From Physcomitrium patens (taxonomy: Eukaryota > Streptophyta > Bryopsida > Funariales > Funariaceae): a stretch of 64,000 bases of DNA. Both the position numbers and the translations under genes were made by a program. Each line of letters begins with the position of its first letter. Position 1 is the stretch's first letter. The DNA lies in contig NC_037254.1 of assembly GCF_000002425.4 (NCBI RefSeq), positions 13,896,578-13,960,577 on the forward strand. The letters run 5' to 3'. The notes beneath the pieces are model-generated. The model was given only the letters and a program-made list of their open reading frames with translations. It was not told the DNA's origin and ran no database searches. Positions 49,288 to 62,100 of this stretch are shown piece after piece.

Positions 49288-49380
49288 TATATACATATAT
49301 ATTTTATGTATTAACCCTAAGAAACATTATTGCAGGTCACCAATCTGTAGCACACACATTTTGGGGTTTTACTATTATTT
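49151..49380. repeat. Spacer with (TA)n tract
   Basis: A+T-rich spacer holding an alternating TA run at about 49254-49284. Nothing else is recognised. Confidence 0.7.
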
Positions 49381-49526
49381 ATACCAAAAAAGCAGATGAG
49401 CAAAGGTGCTTTTGAAGCACACTCAACTACTTCAGTCGGGCAGCTTCAGAGGACGTTCTTCATCTTTTCACACTCTTTTGTATCCCTGCCACTCCACTCC
49501 ACTCCAACTTTTAGGGATGTGGGTAG

Positions 49527-49561
<35 letters not shown>

Positions 49562-49843
49562 CGCTCTCTCCTGATTTTGAGAGACCCACAGCTCTAAACC
49601 CTAAAATGAGGTGGGACAAAAACTGGGGTTGGAAGACGAAGTGGTGAAAAAACAATAGACACTCCCAAGGTCTTGTCTTTCTGGTAATAAATAGCAAGCC
49701 GTTCCAATACATGGAGATAGACCATTAGGGCTCCTTTTAAGTGTGGTTTCGTAGGTTTTTGTGTGGGTGGGTGCAGGCAGGCTATTACCATGAAACAGCA
49801 CCTGTTTTTGTTTCATATTTTTTTTTCCCATTTTTTGTTTTTG

Positions 49844-49894
<51 letters not shown>

Positions 49895-50180
49895 CTACAA
49901 ACATATTGTAATGTGGACGCCTTCCTTGTTCTGTGTTTTATTTTTATAATTATTTTATTATTTTTTTTGCTTTTGTACTGTGGAACCCTTCCTTTGACTG
50001 TCTTCCGAAGGGGGGGAGGACAAGCGTTGACCTCAGAAACATCTTTCCGTCTTCTTTATCTCTCAGTAGTTATCCTCTTGCTGCTTTTGTGACTATGTCT
50101 GGCGTTTTCGAAAAAACTGAATGCAGCTTTCAGTTCTCGTTGGACCTTGGAGTGATTTATAGAGAATGGCCATTCTTTTG
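49381..50180 (+). promoter_or_regulatory. Orphan promoter/leader-like island
   Basis: The stretch stands out from A+T-rich surroundings. It holds a (TC)n tract (49530-49558), a telo-box AAACCCTAAA (49596-49605) and a start codon directly after it that opens only 13 codons (MRWDKNWGWKTKW). A second (TC)n-(TA)n compound tract lies at about 49848-49893. This CT-rich leader plus telo-box layout resembles plant 5' UTRs. No coding exon follows, so it may be a relic promoter, a non-coding transcript or a leader whose gene was displaced by retrotransposons. Confidence 0.35.
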
Positions 50181-50812
50181 ACAATGCTTTTATTTTTTAT
50201 TTTTCTGAAGCTTCTTATCTTTTAAAACGATGTTTTATTTACTTTGATTTATTATTATTGTTGGTACAGTTTTTGAGGTTGGTCTACTTATTATTGTTTG
50301 GTGACTTTTTCTTGCAAATTGTACGTACATGTCATAAAAAACTTTTACGTTTTCTTTTCTTAGTTTAGAAATAGTTTCATGTTAATATTAAAAATGAATC
50401 TTAAAATTAACAATGACAAATTTTGAAAATATATTTTATAACAAGTGTTTAATTAACAAATACTGTTAAATGAAAAACTGAAAATATACAATACCGAGGT
50501 ATTTATGGGATATCAATTTTACATGTATAAAAATACCAAAAAGTAAGAAAACTGAATGATGTATTTTAAGTTCATTTTCAAAATTATCATGGGTGGTGTT
50601 TTAAATGAAATATCACCCCAGGTTTGGTGTTTTTAATACAAAGAGGCTCTCATTTAAAGGGCAGGCCCAGAAATCATTTACAAACTTTGACCTTCTGGAT
50701 ATTTGATTAAAACATGGTTATTATTCATTATTTAGTGTACAACTTTAACTGGATTTGATTAAACTTTATGCATCATCATCATTGTATCTTCAAGCAAGTT
50801 TTTAATAACATG

Positions 50813-50868
<56 letters not shown>

Positions 50869-52500
50869 TTCAATGCATGTAGAAATTCCATTATTTTGTG
50901 CAAATGCTTTAAAAAATAAATCAAGAATAAGTTTGATGTATCCAGAAGAAGGAAGTTGAGGATGCATATTGCACTGAACTTAATATCTTCAATTTCAAAT
51001 AATAATAAAATCTTTCAACTCATCAATTATTTCATACAATTGTTGCATTAGAATTGAATTGATTAACTAGTGTTGTGTTGGATGTAGTAATAGATAGTGT
51101 AAAGTGGCATTCCATCTGTTTGCAATCACCTCACTAAACAGCAACAAAAAAACCAATAATAATAACAACAACAATAAAAATAATAGTAACAATTATAATA
51201 ATCAAATGCATATTTGAAAAGCAATTCAAATATGGCCTAATATTTTGAAAGAAACCCTCGCATTGTTTAAGGATGTTGGCTTAGATTCTTAGCGCCAGTG
51301 AAGTCCCCCTCGGAAGACTTGGATGAAGACGTGGGACTGAAGACTTAGTGGGGGTCTTGAGTGCACTGGTGGGCCCTCTTGAGAAGACCCGAAAGATAAA
51401 AGAATCATGCAAAGAAGGTCAAATTTAATTAAATATTTAATGGAAAAGACATCAAGTAACAATAATGCACACAAAATTATAATTAGCTCCGTAAGAGACA
51501 TTTACTTTTAAAAATAAAATTATTAATGAAGGGTCAAATTTCATTTGAAAAAGTATGGTCAACATCAATTAATCTATTTATTTCCTTCTTTGACCACACA
51601 ACCATGTATTTTGTAAACATCCTATACCTTTGCAGATTATTTAAAAACAGTTTTAAGTTATTAGTTTTAGTGCCCAAATTAGATGATTAGTTTCAAATTA
51701 GCTTATTAGTATGTTGTTAGACAATTGGGTGTTACCAAATAAGTTGTCAAGGGTCAGTTACTTATTACAACTTAACATTCTTTATAATAAAGAAAGATTC
51801 TAGTAGGGAAGGATAGTCTAATTTGAAAGATGTTGCTTACCAAAAATGATTCAAATGTTATTAAATAAAACATATATATTTTTTAAACATCAACTCTTTT
51901 CTTTAAATTTATATTTAAACTTGAATTTATGTTGTTCACAAAAGAAAACTGTAATTAGTTGATTTGTGTTTTTTAAAGTACATAATTTTTTTTGTTGATT
52001 CCTAAAAAGATGATATTACCAAGTTGAAAGTGAGTAGTCATTCCATTTGGCATTATGTTGAAGACAAGTTATCAATTGGAATTAATATATGTTGTTTGCA
52101 GATTGATTTGTCAAAGAATAAATAGGTTCTATTTTAAAATAATGATAAAAAAATATAACTAGTATATTATTGCAACTCGAATTTATTGCTTGCAAAAAAA
52201 TTAAGATTGTATGATTAATTCGAATAATACTTTCTAATTGGTTTATATCTTAGTCCTTCAACTAAGTATAATACCAAGGACAATTGTATTATTTTGGGTA
52301 GGTGACAATGTCTTTTGGCAGAAAAAATGTTCATTTAAAATTTTTCTTGATATTATAAATTCTCTAAAGACATTAAAGGGACCATAGTAATATAAATATG
52401 GTTCTTAAAAATCTGTTGGAATATCTCCGACATCAAAAAATAATTGGATTTTGGTTATTAAAAATACTCATCTATTGTTCTAAGTTTTTTGCAACTTGAG
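50181..52500. other. A+T-rich spacer with microsatellite and GC hairpin
   Basis: No supported gene. A compound (TA)n(GA)n tract lies at about 50813-50865. A G+C-rich patch at 51285-51390 can fold as a hairpin and is listed separately. The rest is A+T-rich without recognised domains. Confidence 0.6.
51295..51369. other. Isolated G+C-rich imperfect hairpin
   Basis: The left arm CCAGTG-AAG-T-CCCCC (51295-51309) can pair with the right arm GGGGG-T-CTT-(GAGTG)-CACTGG (51350-51369), leaving one bulge and a loop of about 40 nt. The loop repeats GAAGAC-type motifs. The patch is about 100 bp long and lies in DNA of far lower G+C on both sides. It could be a remnant of another element or a structured RNA; no family is recognised. 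Confidence 0.45.
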
Positions 52501-54250
52501 CAAATATATCCTTTAATTACAACAGTGAATATTAACAAACTTGCTGCTATTGAATTCCAATTCTTTACTTGCAATGTGGATTAGAATAAAAATACATGTT
52601 TTAGTCAATTTTGATATGAATAAAAAAATAATGTCAAAGATTTATTATTGACAATTCCAAAAACAATATCATTTGAACAATTTATTCCTCAAGCTATTGC
52701 ATACAACAATCAACTTTTTAAAAGACACCAAGAATAAAGATTTAGTTGGAGAGGTACAAGTTAAGTCATGACAATAACTTCTAAATTTTCAAGAACTTAT
52801 TTAACAAGGCCAAAACCTATAGAAATTTATACAATACATTTCAAACGTCTGACCATGCAAAAAAAGACTTAATGTTATAAAGAAGAATTATACTTATATT
52901 ATGATAAATCCAAGCATCAAACTCAATATTATTCAAAGAAGCAACACAATTATAAAATAAAAATAATAGTTGCAAAAAAAGATAATGTATCAAAAAACAT
53001 GTTTGTCCAATTACAATAGGGATAATGTGGCTCAAATCTTATGAAACACTTAATAAAGGTTTTATTCTCTCTTGAGGTCTCTCACCTTACTTTATAATAG
53101 ATATTATTTTAGAGCCAAAAAAATTACAAAGTCTTTGCCTTGTTAGATTTAAAAGCTTCAACTTGTTTTATAAATAAAGATTTTGTTAAAATTAAGAAAT
53201 ATTTCTAATAAAGAAAACTTAGTATATACATAAATTAGTTATAGATAGCTATTTATTATTATTTTTAGAAATATAAATAAACCTCTATATTTTAATAAAT
53301 ACTTATATATTTTAGAAGGTGAAGCACATTTACATACTCTTCAAGCTTGTCATAAATTTTTAGCTGTAAGACATTTTGAATATAATAAGACATCGAAATT
53401 AATATTAAGAGATTTTTTGTGGCCTCAAATATAAAAGAAAATTAAATTTTTTAATTAATCATGTAATATTTGTTCAAGATAAAAAAAATTCTTTATCATT
53501 ATTTTTATAGAATTTTTTAGCTATTATCTATATTAAAACAATCATAGTATTTTATTTCTATAGCCTTCATTATAGATCTTTCAACCTCAAATTATTATGA
53601 CTCTATATTTATGATAGTAGATTTTTTCACTAAGATGGGATATTTTATATTATGTGAAAAACTATCAAATATATAGAAACAACTAAACTTTTCTTTGATA
53701 ATATTTATTTCTATCATAGATTACTAAGGTATATTATATTAGATATAGAGATTTAATTTATATTGAAAATTTGAAGAATCATTTGAAGATATTAAAGATA
53801 GGTATAAAACTATCTTTGGCTTTTTATGTTCAATTTAAGACATAAATAAAATGAATAAATCAAGTTTTGGAATAATATTTGAAATGTACCATTAAAATAA
53901 TTGGAAATTTTTTTGCTATAAGTAAAGTTTTTTTTCTAATAACATAATATATTTTTCTATTCAATAATTATATTTTTTTTACTAATTAAGATTATCATTT
54001 GTAACTTGATATTTTTGACTTTTTAAAAGTTGATAATCTTGTGACAAAAGATTTCACAAATTATTTATAAAAGCTATATGCAATAATGTACAATTAAAGA
54101 AAGCTTAAGAATAACAAAATATCAATATAGATGCTTATTACAAGAAACAATCTCAATTCCATATTAGCAACAAGGTGTACTTATTTTGTTGTAATATCAA
54201 AACTACATGTTCTTGTGACAAGTTGGATTGTTGTAGAATAAGACCATTTT
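52500..54250 (+). mobile_element. Gypsy copy A: gag, protease, integrase; no RT
   Basis: Forward-oriented, heavily decayed gypsy fragment. 52541-53040 is gag and aligns base by base with 56046-56530 of the next copy. 53130-53205 gives ALLDLKASTCFINKDFVKIK, a protease block in which the catalytic DSG-type motif reads DLK. 53330-53420 gives the integrase zinc-finger part (LQACHKFLAVRHFEYNKTSK, then LILRDFLWPQ). 53580-53660 gives integrase core (YDSIFMIVDFFTKMGYFI). The RT and RNase H block, expected between protease and integrase, is missing: only about 120 bp separate them. The copy is therefore an internal-deletion derivative. Confidence 0.75.
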
Positions 54251-54779
54251 TTATTTGTAAACAAATTAATCTAATTGCTTAATATCTATATCTATTAGAG
54301 TCTATGTAAATCCATTCTATGTTCCTTATATCTCTTTTTGAGCCATACAAGACAATAGATATACCAAGAAAATGACAAATGTCACTTTTTTCTATAGAGT
54401 AGATAATAATAAAGAATTTAAAATAAAAGAAATTTTAGATTTAAAATAATGCTAAAATATATTAATATATCTTATACATTAGTATAAATATAATATTATA
54501 TAACATACTTGAGAGTCATTCAAGAATCTAACAAATGCAATAAAGAAAATTGATACTTTTCATCAACAATATTCATCAAAATTAAGATATAGAATCAAAT
54601 AATTTTTTGTTATAAAATAAATGAAGGTTAATAAAGATTACATTTCATCATTTTTTTTATTTTTTTTATTTTTTTATTTTTTATCAATGTGTATCATAGA
54701 CATATATATTTAATCTAATATTTATCTATATGATTAAATAGAAATAGATAAAAGTAAATTTATTTTATAATATTTTCTA

Positions 54780-55500
54780 GAAAAGCCTCCTAAAAGCTTT
54801 ATAGATGCTATTATGACTATATATGTGTTTGTAGTTGATTAGTAGGTTAGAAACTTGGTCAACAAATTAACCACATATTGGTAGCTTGAGAAAAACAAAC
54901 TAACTATGTGATGCACAAATAGAAAACTTGTCTTGTAAGTTAAGATATATGTCTTGTAAAATCAACACGTTTTAGAGGTCTTATAAGATACTGCCACATA
55001 GCTCCTAGTTAAGAGTATATACGGAGGTAAGAATGAAGCCTTCTTCATTCTTATCAATGTCTTTCTAGTCTTTATTCTTATTTCAAGACTTTTTAATCTT
55101 CTTTTCTTTGGCAATAGTTACTCTAATTTAATACTATATCATCTTCAAGTGATTTTTTAGTCCTTTTGAGTGATACAAGAATGTATTGAGATTTTCTTTC
55201 TTTGAGATTCATATCCTTAATAATTTAATAAGAATACTAATTCATTATTTTTTTCTTGTTTTAGAAGTGAATAAATTATCTCACTTTTATTGTTGTGTTT
55301 TGAAGGTTACGGATTATCCACCTTTAAATAAATTATTTAGTTTTTTAACATTGATATCTTCTTTGAAGATAGTAGATTATCCCTTTTTGTAGAAATTTTC
55401 ATTTGATATTAGAGGTTGTGAATTATTCTCTTCTAATTTGACTTGTGAATTTTTTATATTATTTGAAAAGAAAGAAAACATCATAGATGCTATACTTGAA
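54780..55500 (+). repeat. Probable LTR between gypsy copies A and B
   Basis: The stretch lies between the integrase end of copy A and the gag start of copy B. Its core (54961-55060) aligns at roughly three quarters identity with the reverse complement of 63448-63548, beside the gag end of the inverted copy. It includes a TATA-like run (GTATATACGG near 55015) and an 8-bp stem hairpin at 55031-55050. Exact LTR ends could not be fixed. It may serve as 3' LTR of copy A and 5' LTR of copy B. Confidence 0.6.
55031..55050 (+). promoter_or_regulatory. LTR hairpin, 8-bp perfect stem, CCTT loop
   Basis: GAATGAAG (55031-55038) and CTTCATTC (55043-55050) pair perfectly around the loop CCTT. It lies just after the TATA-like run, so it would be at or near the 5' end of the element's transcript. 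The inverted copy has the same hairpin with a compensating pair change. Confidence 0.65.
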
Positions 55501-58290
55501 AAAAGTAAGAGTAGATTTGTAACTATTGCTGATCTTTAAAAACTTGTCAAGATGCTTAAGGTAGAAATTTTATGCATCACAAGTGCCAACCATAAAAATA
55601 CTAATTCTATACCTATGGAAGAAGTTCGAAGTTTATATGAAGAAGTTGTACAATTAAAAGAAGAAAGTAAAAAAACCTCACAACTAAATCTAAGAATTTT
55701 TGCTTCTACAAATTCGACACAAATAAGAATTAATATACCTAAGAAGTTTGATGGGACAAGATCAAAATTTCAAGGATTTTTGCAATGAGTCAAGGTCTAT
55801 CTAAGGTTGCATCTCTTCTAATACTTCAATGGATTTACTCAAGTTGGATTCATAGGTGCACTTCTATCAAAAAATATTCTTTCTTAATTTACATCTTTAA
55901 TAAAAAATAGTTTATAATTCTTTTACAATTTGAATTCATTCCTAAAAATATTTATAGCCACATTTAGAAAAAATGATCAAAAAAGAGTAGTAGAGACTAA
56001 GCTCTTATCTTTGGAACAAGGATCATAATGAACCATCATATATGCTATTGAATTCCAAAACCTAGCTTGCGACATGGACTGTAATGATAAAGCCTTTATC
56101 AATCAATTTTGATATGGATTGAAGGATAATGTCAAAGATTTGTTATTGACAATACGAAAGGTAAAATCTTTAGAATTATTTATTGTTCATGCCATTGCAT
56201 GTAATAATTGATTATTTGAAAGATGTCAAGAATAAAGACTTGGTTGGAGAGGAACAAATCAAATAATAACAACAACTCCTAAGTTCTCAAAAATACATTC
56301 ATTAAGACCAAAACTAATAAAAATTGATATGATACATTTTAAATTCCTCACAGAGTAAGAAAAGATCAACAATATTAAAAAGGATTATACTTATATTGTA
56401 AATAATCTAAATTTTCTACTTAATATTATCCAAAGAAACAACTCAACCACAAAATGAGAAGCATAGTTGTCAAAAAAGATGATGTATTAAAAAATGAGTT
56501 TGTCCAGCCACAATAGGAACCATGTAATTGGAATCTTTTGTAATTTACTTGTTTTATAATTAAAGTTTTTGTCAAAAAATAGAAGATATCATTAGTCAAA
56601 AAAACTAAATCTGTACATATAGAAGTCATAGATGGTCATTTTTTTTATCTTTTAGGAATATTACGCATGAGATTGTACATTTAGATATAATAATTAAAGA
56701 TTATAATAGTATAATAATATTTAATGTAATAAGATATCATTCTGATTTATTAATTTTGGGATTATTTTGATTAAAAAAGTATAATCCTCAAATGGATTGG
56801 ATTTCTTGTAAGCTTGATTTTTTGATAGTTTAATCCAAAATCCTATTAGTCAAATAGAAATATATAAGTCTAGTACATTCAAACTCTTATTGGTAGATGC
56901 GAGAGTTTTTATGCATGCCACAAAACAAGGATTATCTTTTGCTTTATATGCCATGCTTATTTTTCATAGTGAGAAGATGTCAAATAGTATTTCTAATTAA
57001 TATTAAGATTTCTATGAAGTTTTAGAAAAAAAGAATGTAAATAATCTTCCAAAGCATTGTCTTTTTGATTGTTCCATCCATCTTTACGAAAGAGTTCAAT
57101 CAATATTTGGACTAATCTATAGCCTATGACAAAGCGAGTTGGCTCCATTCAAAGAGTATATTGATAAGAATTTAGCTAAGAATTTCATACATTATTCTAA
57201 ATTTCTAGCCGAGGCTCTTATCTTATTTATGAAGCAAAAAGATAAATCTCTATGGATGTGTATAGACTATCAAGGACTCAACATGATTACTATCAAGAAT
57301 AGATATCCTCTACCTTTAATTTCAAGGCTTTTTGATCACTTAAATGAAGTAAAGATTCATACAAAAATAGATCTACGAGGAACATAAAATTTGGTATACA
57401 TCAAAAAAAGAGATGAATAAAAAATTATATTTTAAACCATGTATGGACATTTTGAATATAATGTCATGCCTTTTCGACTCACAAATACATCAACTACTTT
57501 TCAACATCTAATGAATGATGTCTTTTCTAAATTTCTTGATGATTTTGTCATTTGTTATTTGGATGTCATCTTAATCCACTCTATGAACATAGAAGAATAT
57601 AAAGTTCATATTTGTCGTGTGTTACAAAAATTTAAACAAACAAGATTATATGCCAAGTTAAAAAAGTGTGTATTTCATACTAATTAAGTTGACTTCTTAT
57701 GATATATCATTTTTAACGAAGGACTAATGATGGATTTGAAGAAGGTCCAGACTATCATGAATTGGAAGATGCCAAGAACAATAAGAGACATGCAATTCTT
57801 TTTTAGCTTTGCCAATTACTATTAAATCTTCATTAAGAAATTTTTTCAAGTTGTAGCTCTACTTATACATTTGACTTGTAAAAACAAACTTGAATAAAAT
57901 AAAGAAGTCGAAGCATTGTTTGATGTTTTAAAAAAAGAATTTATTTTTATATCAATCTTATATTATGTTGACTTTTCTAAGTCATTTTTTTATCAAAATA
58001 GATGCATCAAACTTTATTTTGGATACAATATTATCATAAATGGAAGCAAATGATAAATTCTATGTAATAGATTTTTATTTCAAATTTTTTTCAATACTCG
58101 ACATTAATTATGAGATCCACAACAAAGAGCTCCTTATAATTGTGGATTCATTTCAAGAATGGCATCTTTATTTAAAAAGAACCTTGAGTCTAATCATAAT
58201 ATATATAGATTACAAGAATCTTGAATATTTCATATTAATATGTATTTTAAATTATTACAAAGTTCATTGAAGCATATCTTTATCAAAGTT
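55501..58290 (+). mobile_element. Gypsy copy B: gag, RT, RNase H; no integrase
   Basis: Forward-oriented decayed gypsy fragment. Gag starts near 55550, with IRINIPKKFDGTRSKFQGFL at about 55727-55788, and continues to about 56540. RT lies at 57139-57690 in pieces: KSLWMCIDYQGLNMITIKNR then YPLP, HFEYNVMPFRLTNTSTTFQH, and DDFVICYLDVILIHS, where the second catalytic Asp of the YLDD motif is Val. RNase H lies at about 57950-58270 (YEIHNKELLIIVDSFQEWHLYL). The integrase expected after RNase H is absent, and the sequence passes instead to the inverted copy. Many stops and frameshifts are present. Confidence 0.8.
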
Positions 58291-59140
58291 TGATTTTAAG
58301 ATCAATTATCAATACAAAAATAATAAGGTTTGTTAGACGCCATTTTTAGATATTCATATCTTGTACCAAAAGAAGAAAATTGTACCAAAAGAATTATCTA
58401 TATTCATCTAATTGTATAAGTAATTATTGATTTATATGTATATGTTTGTGATATAATTCTCTCTTCCAGGAACAAGTTCCACAACAAACAATCATCATAT
58501 GTTGAAAAAATCTAAGATGTTGCAAATTATATTTATGACATATTCTGATCTGTGTTGTCTTTGAAGATGGTTGATAGGGCCTCTCAACCATCAATAGTGT
58601 CCCATATAAGGGCTGAAAGATCACCCAGTTATTTGATCATTGTCGAGGCTTTCATAACTTCCTTCAAATAAAATATTTGGAACATCATCAAGATTTGTTC
58701 CTATCTCTAGTAAAATCACCAAATATTGAGAGTCCCTTCTAAGATTGTGATATCAAATACGTTGTATCTTGCCATCTATTTAAAGAAGAACATGTTGTTC
58801 TTGAGATTCTTCATCTCAATTCTATTATCTTAAAGGTTGTGACAATCACAATGTCTCATCTAATAGATTAGCAAAGAAAGGCTCTTAAGTCGAATTCACT
58901 AATTGTTGATTCTCCATCTCTTTAGTGTCATAAATACAAAGAAGCTACAACAATGATAGAAAGTAGAATGTTATCTTGTTTAGATCTTATTTCTTTTATA
59001 GGGAAGGTCTTCATCTTGGTTTTGATGGATGTTGTTAAAAAAAAGCTTCTACCTTCTTCATTCCATTTACAAGATTTTTTTGCTAGCTCTCATGTGTATT
59101 CACTAATATCATATCCATATCAATAAATAAGATATTTTAA
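58291..59140. other. Junction between gypsy copies B and C
   Basis: This stretch joins the truncated forward copy B to the 3' end of inverted copy C. It probably includes the 3' untranslated part of copy C on the minus strand, but a second LTR could not be recognised. A short tandem repeat of TTGTACCAAAAGAA occurs near 58361-58395. No gene is seen. Confidence 0.45.
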
Positions 59141-62100
59141 TCTATTTTAGTATTGCCTTGAATCAAAGACTTCTTCTATTTCAAATTCTTCATTATTTTT
59201 TACTTCTATAAGACGAAGTGGCACTTGTTTTCTTCTTAGTATGTTCACTATCTTGTATGGTTTAAGAAGAAACATGTGGAACATAGAATGGATCTTTATT
59301 GATTTTGGTAGGTATAATTGATATGTAATTGGATTCATTTATTCAAAAATAAAAAAGATCCCAACCTATGATAATCTAACTTATCATAATGACAAATAGT
59401 CTTAATATTGCGACAAAGTAATCATATCTTATTACCCTCATTGAATTGTGCTTGTTCTTTTTGATAGACATCTACATTGATCTGTTGTTACTCTTGAGCT
59501 TCCTTTAATTGAACCTTCATTATTGTATATAACTCTGACAAATAATTTGTCAAATATTTTGCCATAGGATTATCAACTATTAAAAATTCAAAAGTATCAA
59601 GTCGTGGATGATAACCATAATTGACAAAAAAAAAGGTGTTTATTATATAGAAGAATGCACAGTATTACTATAACAAAACAACTATTGTCTTCTGATGATC
59701 AATGATGGGGAGTTTTTGATTTTGAGCAAATATCACATGATTGAACAAAATCTTTGATCGTCTTTCATATTTGTGGCTACTAAAAATCTCTAGATATCAG
59801 CTCTAAAGTCTTGTTGTATCCAAAATATTCAATTGCTAGAAAATCATGGCGTGATTGAAGAACATATAAATGTGTTTTTTTTTTTGGAACATACAGGCGT
59901 CCTTCAAAATAAAGTAGGTTGTTTTTGAATTTGAATTTGGAAGCATCATCAAAACTTGGAAGAAAGATTTTTGATACTATGAACAAGAAGATTAGAAGAT
60001 ATACTTAATTGAATTTGTTTGATAAAGATTGAAACAACAGTCAATATTAATTTAATTATTTAAAGATAAAAATTCTTGGGCTTTAAGAAAATCATTCTTT
60101 ATTGATCAAAAGATGCATCTCCTTCTTTTGATACAAGGTAAGAATATCTAGAAAGGATGTCTAAAAAACCTTATTTTCTAAGCTAATTTGTGATCTTGAA
60201 ATCAAATCTTGATAAAGACATATTCTAACAAGCTTGGAGAAAATTCAAAATATGTACTAACATAAAATATTCAAGATTTTTGTAATCTGTATATACAATG
60301 ACTAGACTAGAAGCGCATTCTAAATAATGATACCATTCTTAAAAAGAATCCATAATTATAAGAAGTTTTTTGTTGTAGATCATATAAGTAATCTTGACTG
60401 TTAAAAATTTCCTAGAATATAAAACTACTAAGTGAAGTTTATTATTTATTCCTATTTGTGATAATATGACATTTAAAATAAAGTCTAATGCATCTATTTT
60501 CATAAAAAAATCCTTAAAAAAGTCAACATAATATAAGATTGAAGTAAAAATATAGGTTGTCTTTAAAGCTTCAACTGTTACTTTTGCTTCTTAATTTCAC
60601 TAAAATTTGTCTTTATAAGTCAAATGTGTAAATTGAGGTATAATTCAAGAGAAGACATTGATGAAGATTTGATAGTAGTTGGAAAATTTTAAAAAATATT
60701 GGATATTTTGTACAATTTGAGATGTTTCAATCCATAATAGTTTGAACTTTTTCAAGATCTATCATAAGTCCATCATTTGAAATGATGTAATCTAAGAAAT
60801 AAACTTGAATAATATAGAATACACACTTTTCTATCTTAGTATAGAATCCTACATCTCTTAATTTTTGTAATACATGAAAAACATGAAGTTCATGTTCTTT
60901 TATATTTTTAGAATAGATCTAGATATTGCCTAGATAATAAACAACAAAATCATCTAAAAACTCTTAAAAAAAATCATTCATAAGATGTTGAAAAGATATT
61001 GGTGCATTTGTAAATCCAAGAAGCATGACATTATATTCAAAATATTCATACGTGGTTCAAAATGTAGTCTTTTATTCATCTCTTTTTTTGATATGTATCA
61101 AATTATATGCTCTTCGTAGATCTATTTTTGTATTAATATTAGTTTAATTTAATTAATCAAAAAATTCATATATTAAAGGTAGTAGGTATATGTTCTTGAT
61201 GGTAATCTTGTTGAGTCATTAGTAATCAATATACATATGCAATGATCCATCTTTTTTCTTCACAAATAGAATTCGAGCTGCTGTTGGAGATTTGAAATGG
61301 CGTATGAAGCTCTTGGCTAGATTTTTTTTAATATATTCCTTGAACTTAGTCAACTTATTTTGTGATAAATTATAAATTGGTCCAAATGGCAATTTTGCTT
61401 CTTCTTGAAAGTCAATTGATTAGTCATAGGGATGATATTTTGGAAGAATATCCACATTTTTTTTTTTCTCAAATATATCTTGAAATTCTTGATATTAGCT
61501 TGGAATGTCACTTAAAGTCTTTGCACTATTAGAAATGGATATGGCATAAATGACACAAGATGATCTTTTTTTTGGAGCATGCAAGAAAGCTTTTACACCT
61601 ATAAATACATATTTAATTATACTAGATTTGTGATTTTTTACTTGATTAACTATACTTTTAATTATAATTTTAAAAAATCAAGAATATAAGAAATTCAATC
61701 TACTCAAGAGTTGTATTTTTTTAACCATGATATATCTAAAATAATTGGATTCAAAAGAGATTTAATGATATTAAGTACTACAAAGCTATTATGACCATTA
61801 ATTATTATTTCTATAGGAAGGATTTTGTGAGTAACATCTTTAGAAGACAACAGATGACTATCTATGACTTCTATATGAATAGATTTAGTTTTCTTTACTA
61901 AAAATATGCTAAGACTTTTATCAAATTCTTCATTTAAGAAACATATTGAGGCTTCTAAATCTTATAATTTAAAGACTTTATAATATTTATATCCTAAAAT
62001 ATTATTTAATGAAAAAGAAGGAGAAGGTTTTGAAGAGAGAATAGGACCTTCATAAGGTATTATGCAAGATTTCAATCGCACAGTCCCTATTATACCTAAA

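Noticed and set aside
50768-50959. Open frame with Tyr-Ile and Arg-Glu repeats
   Set aside because: It is simply the translation of the (TA)n(GA)n microsatellite.
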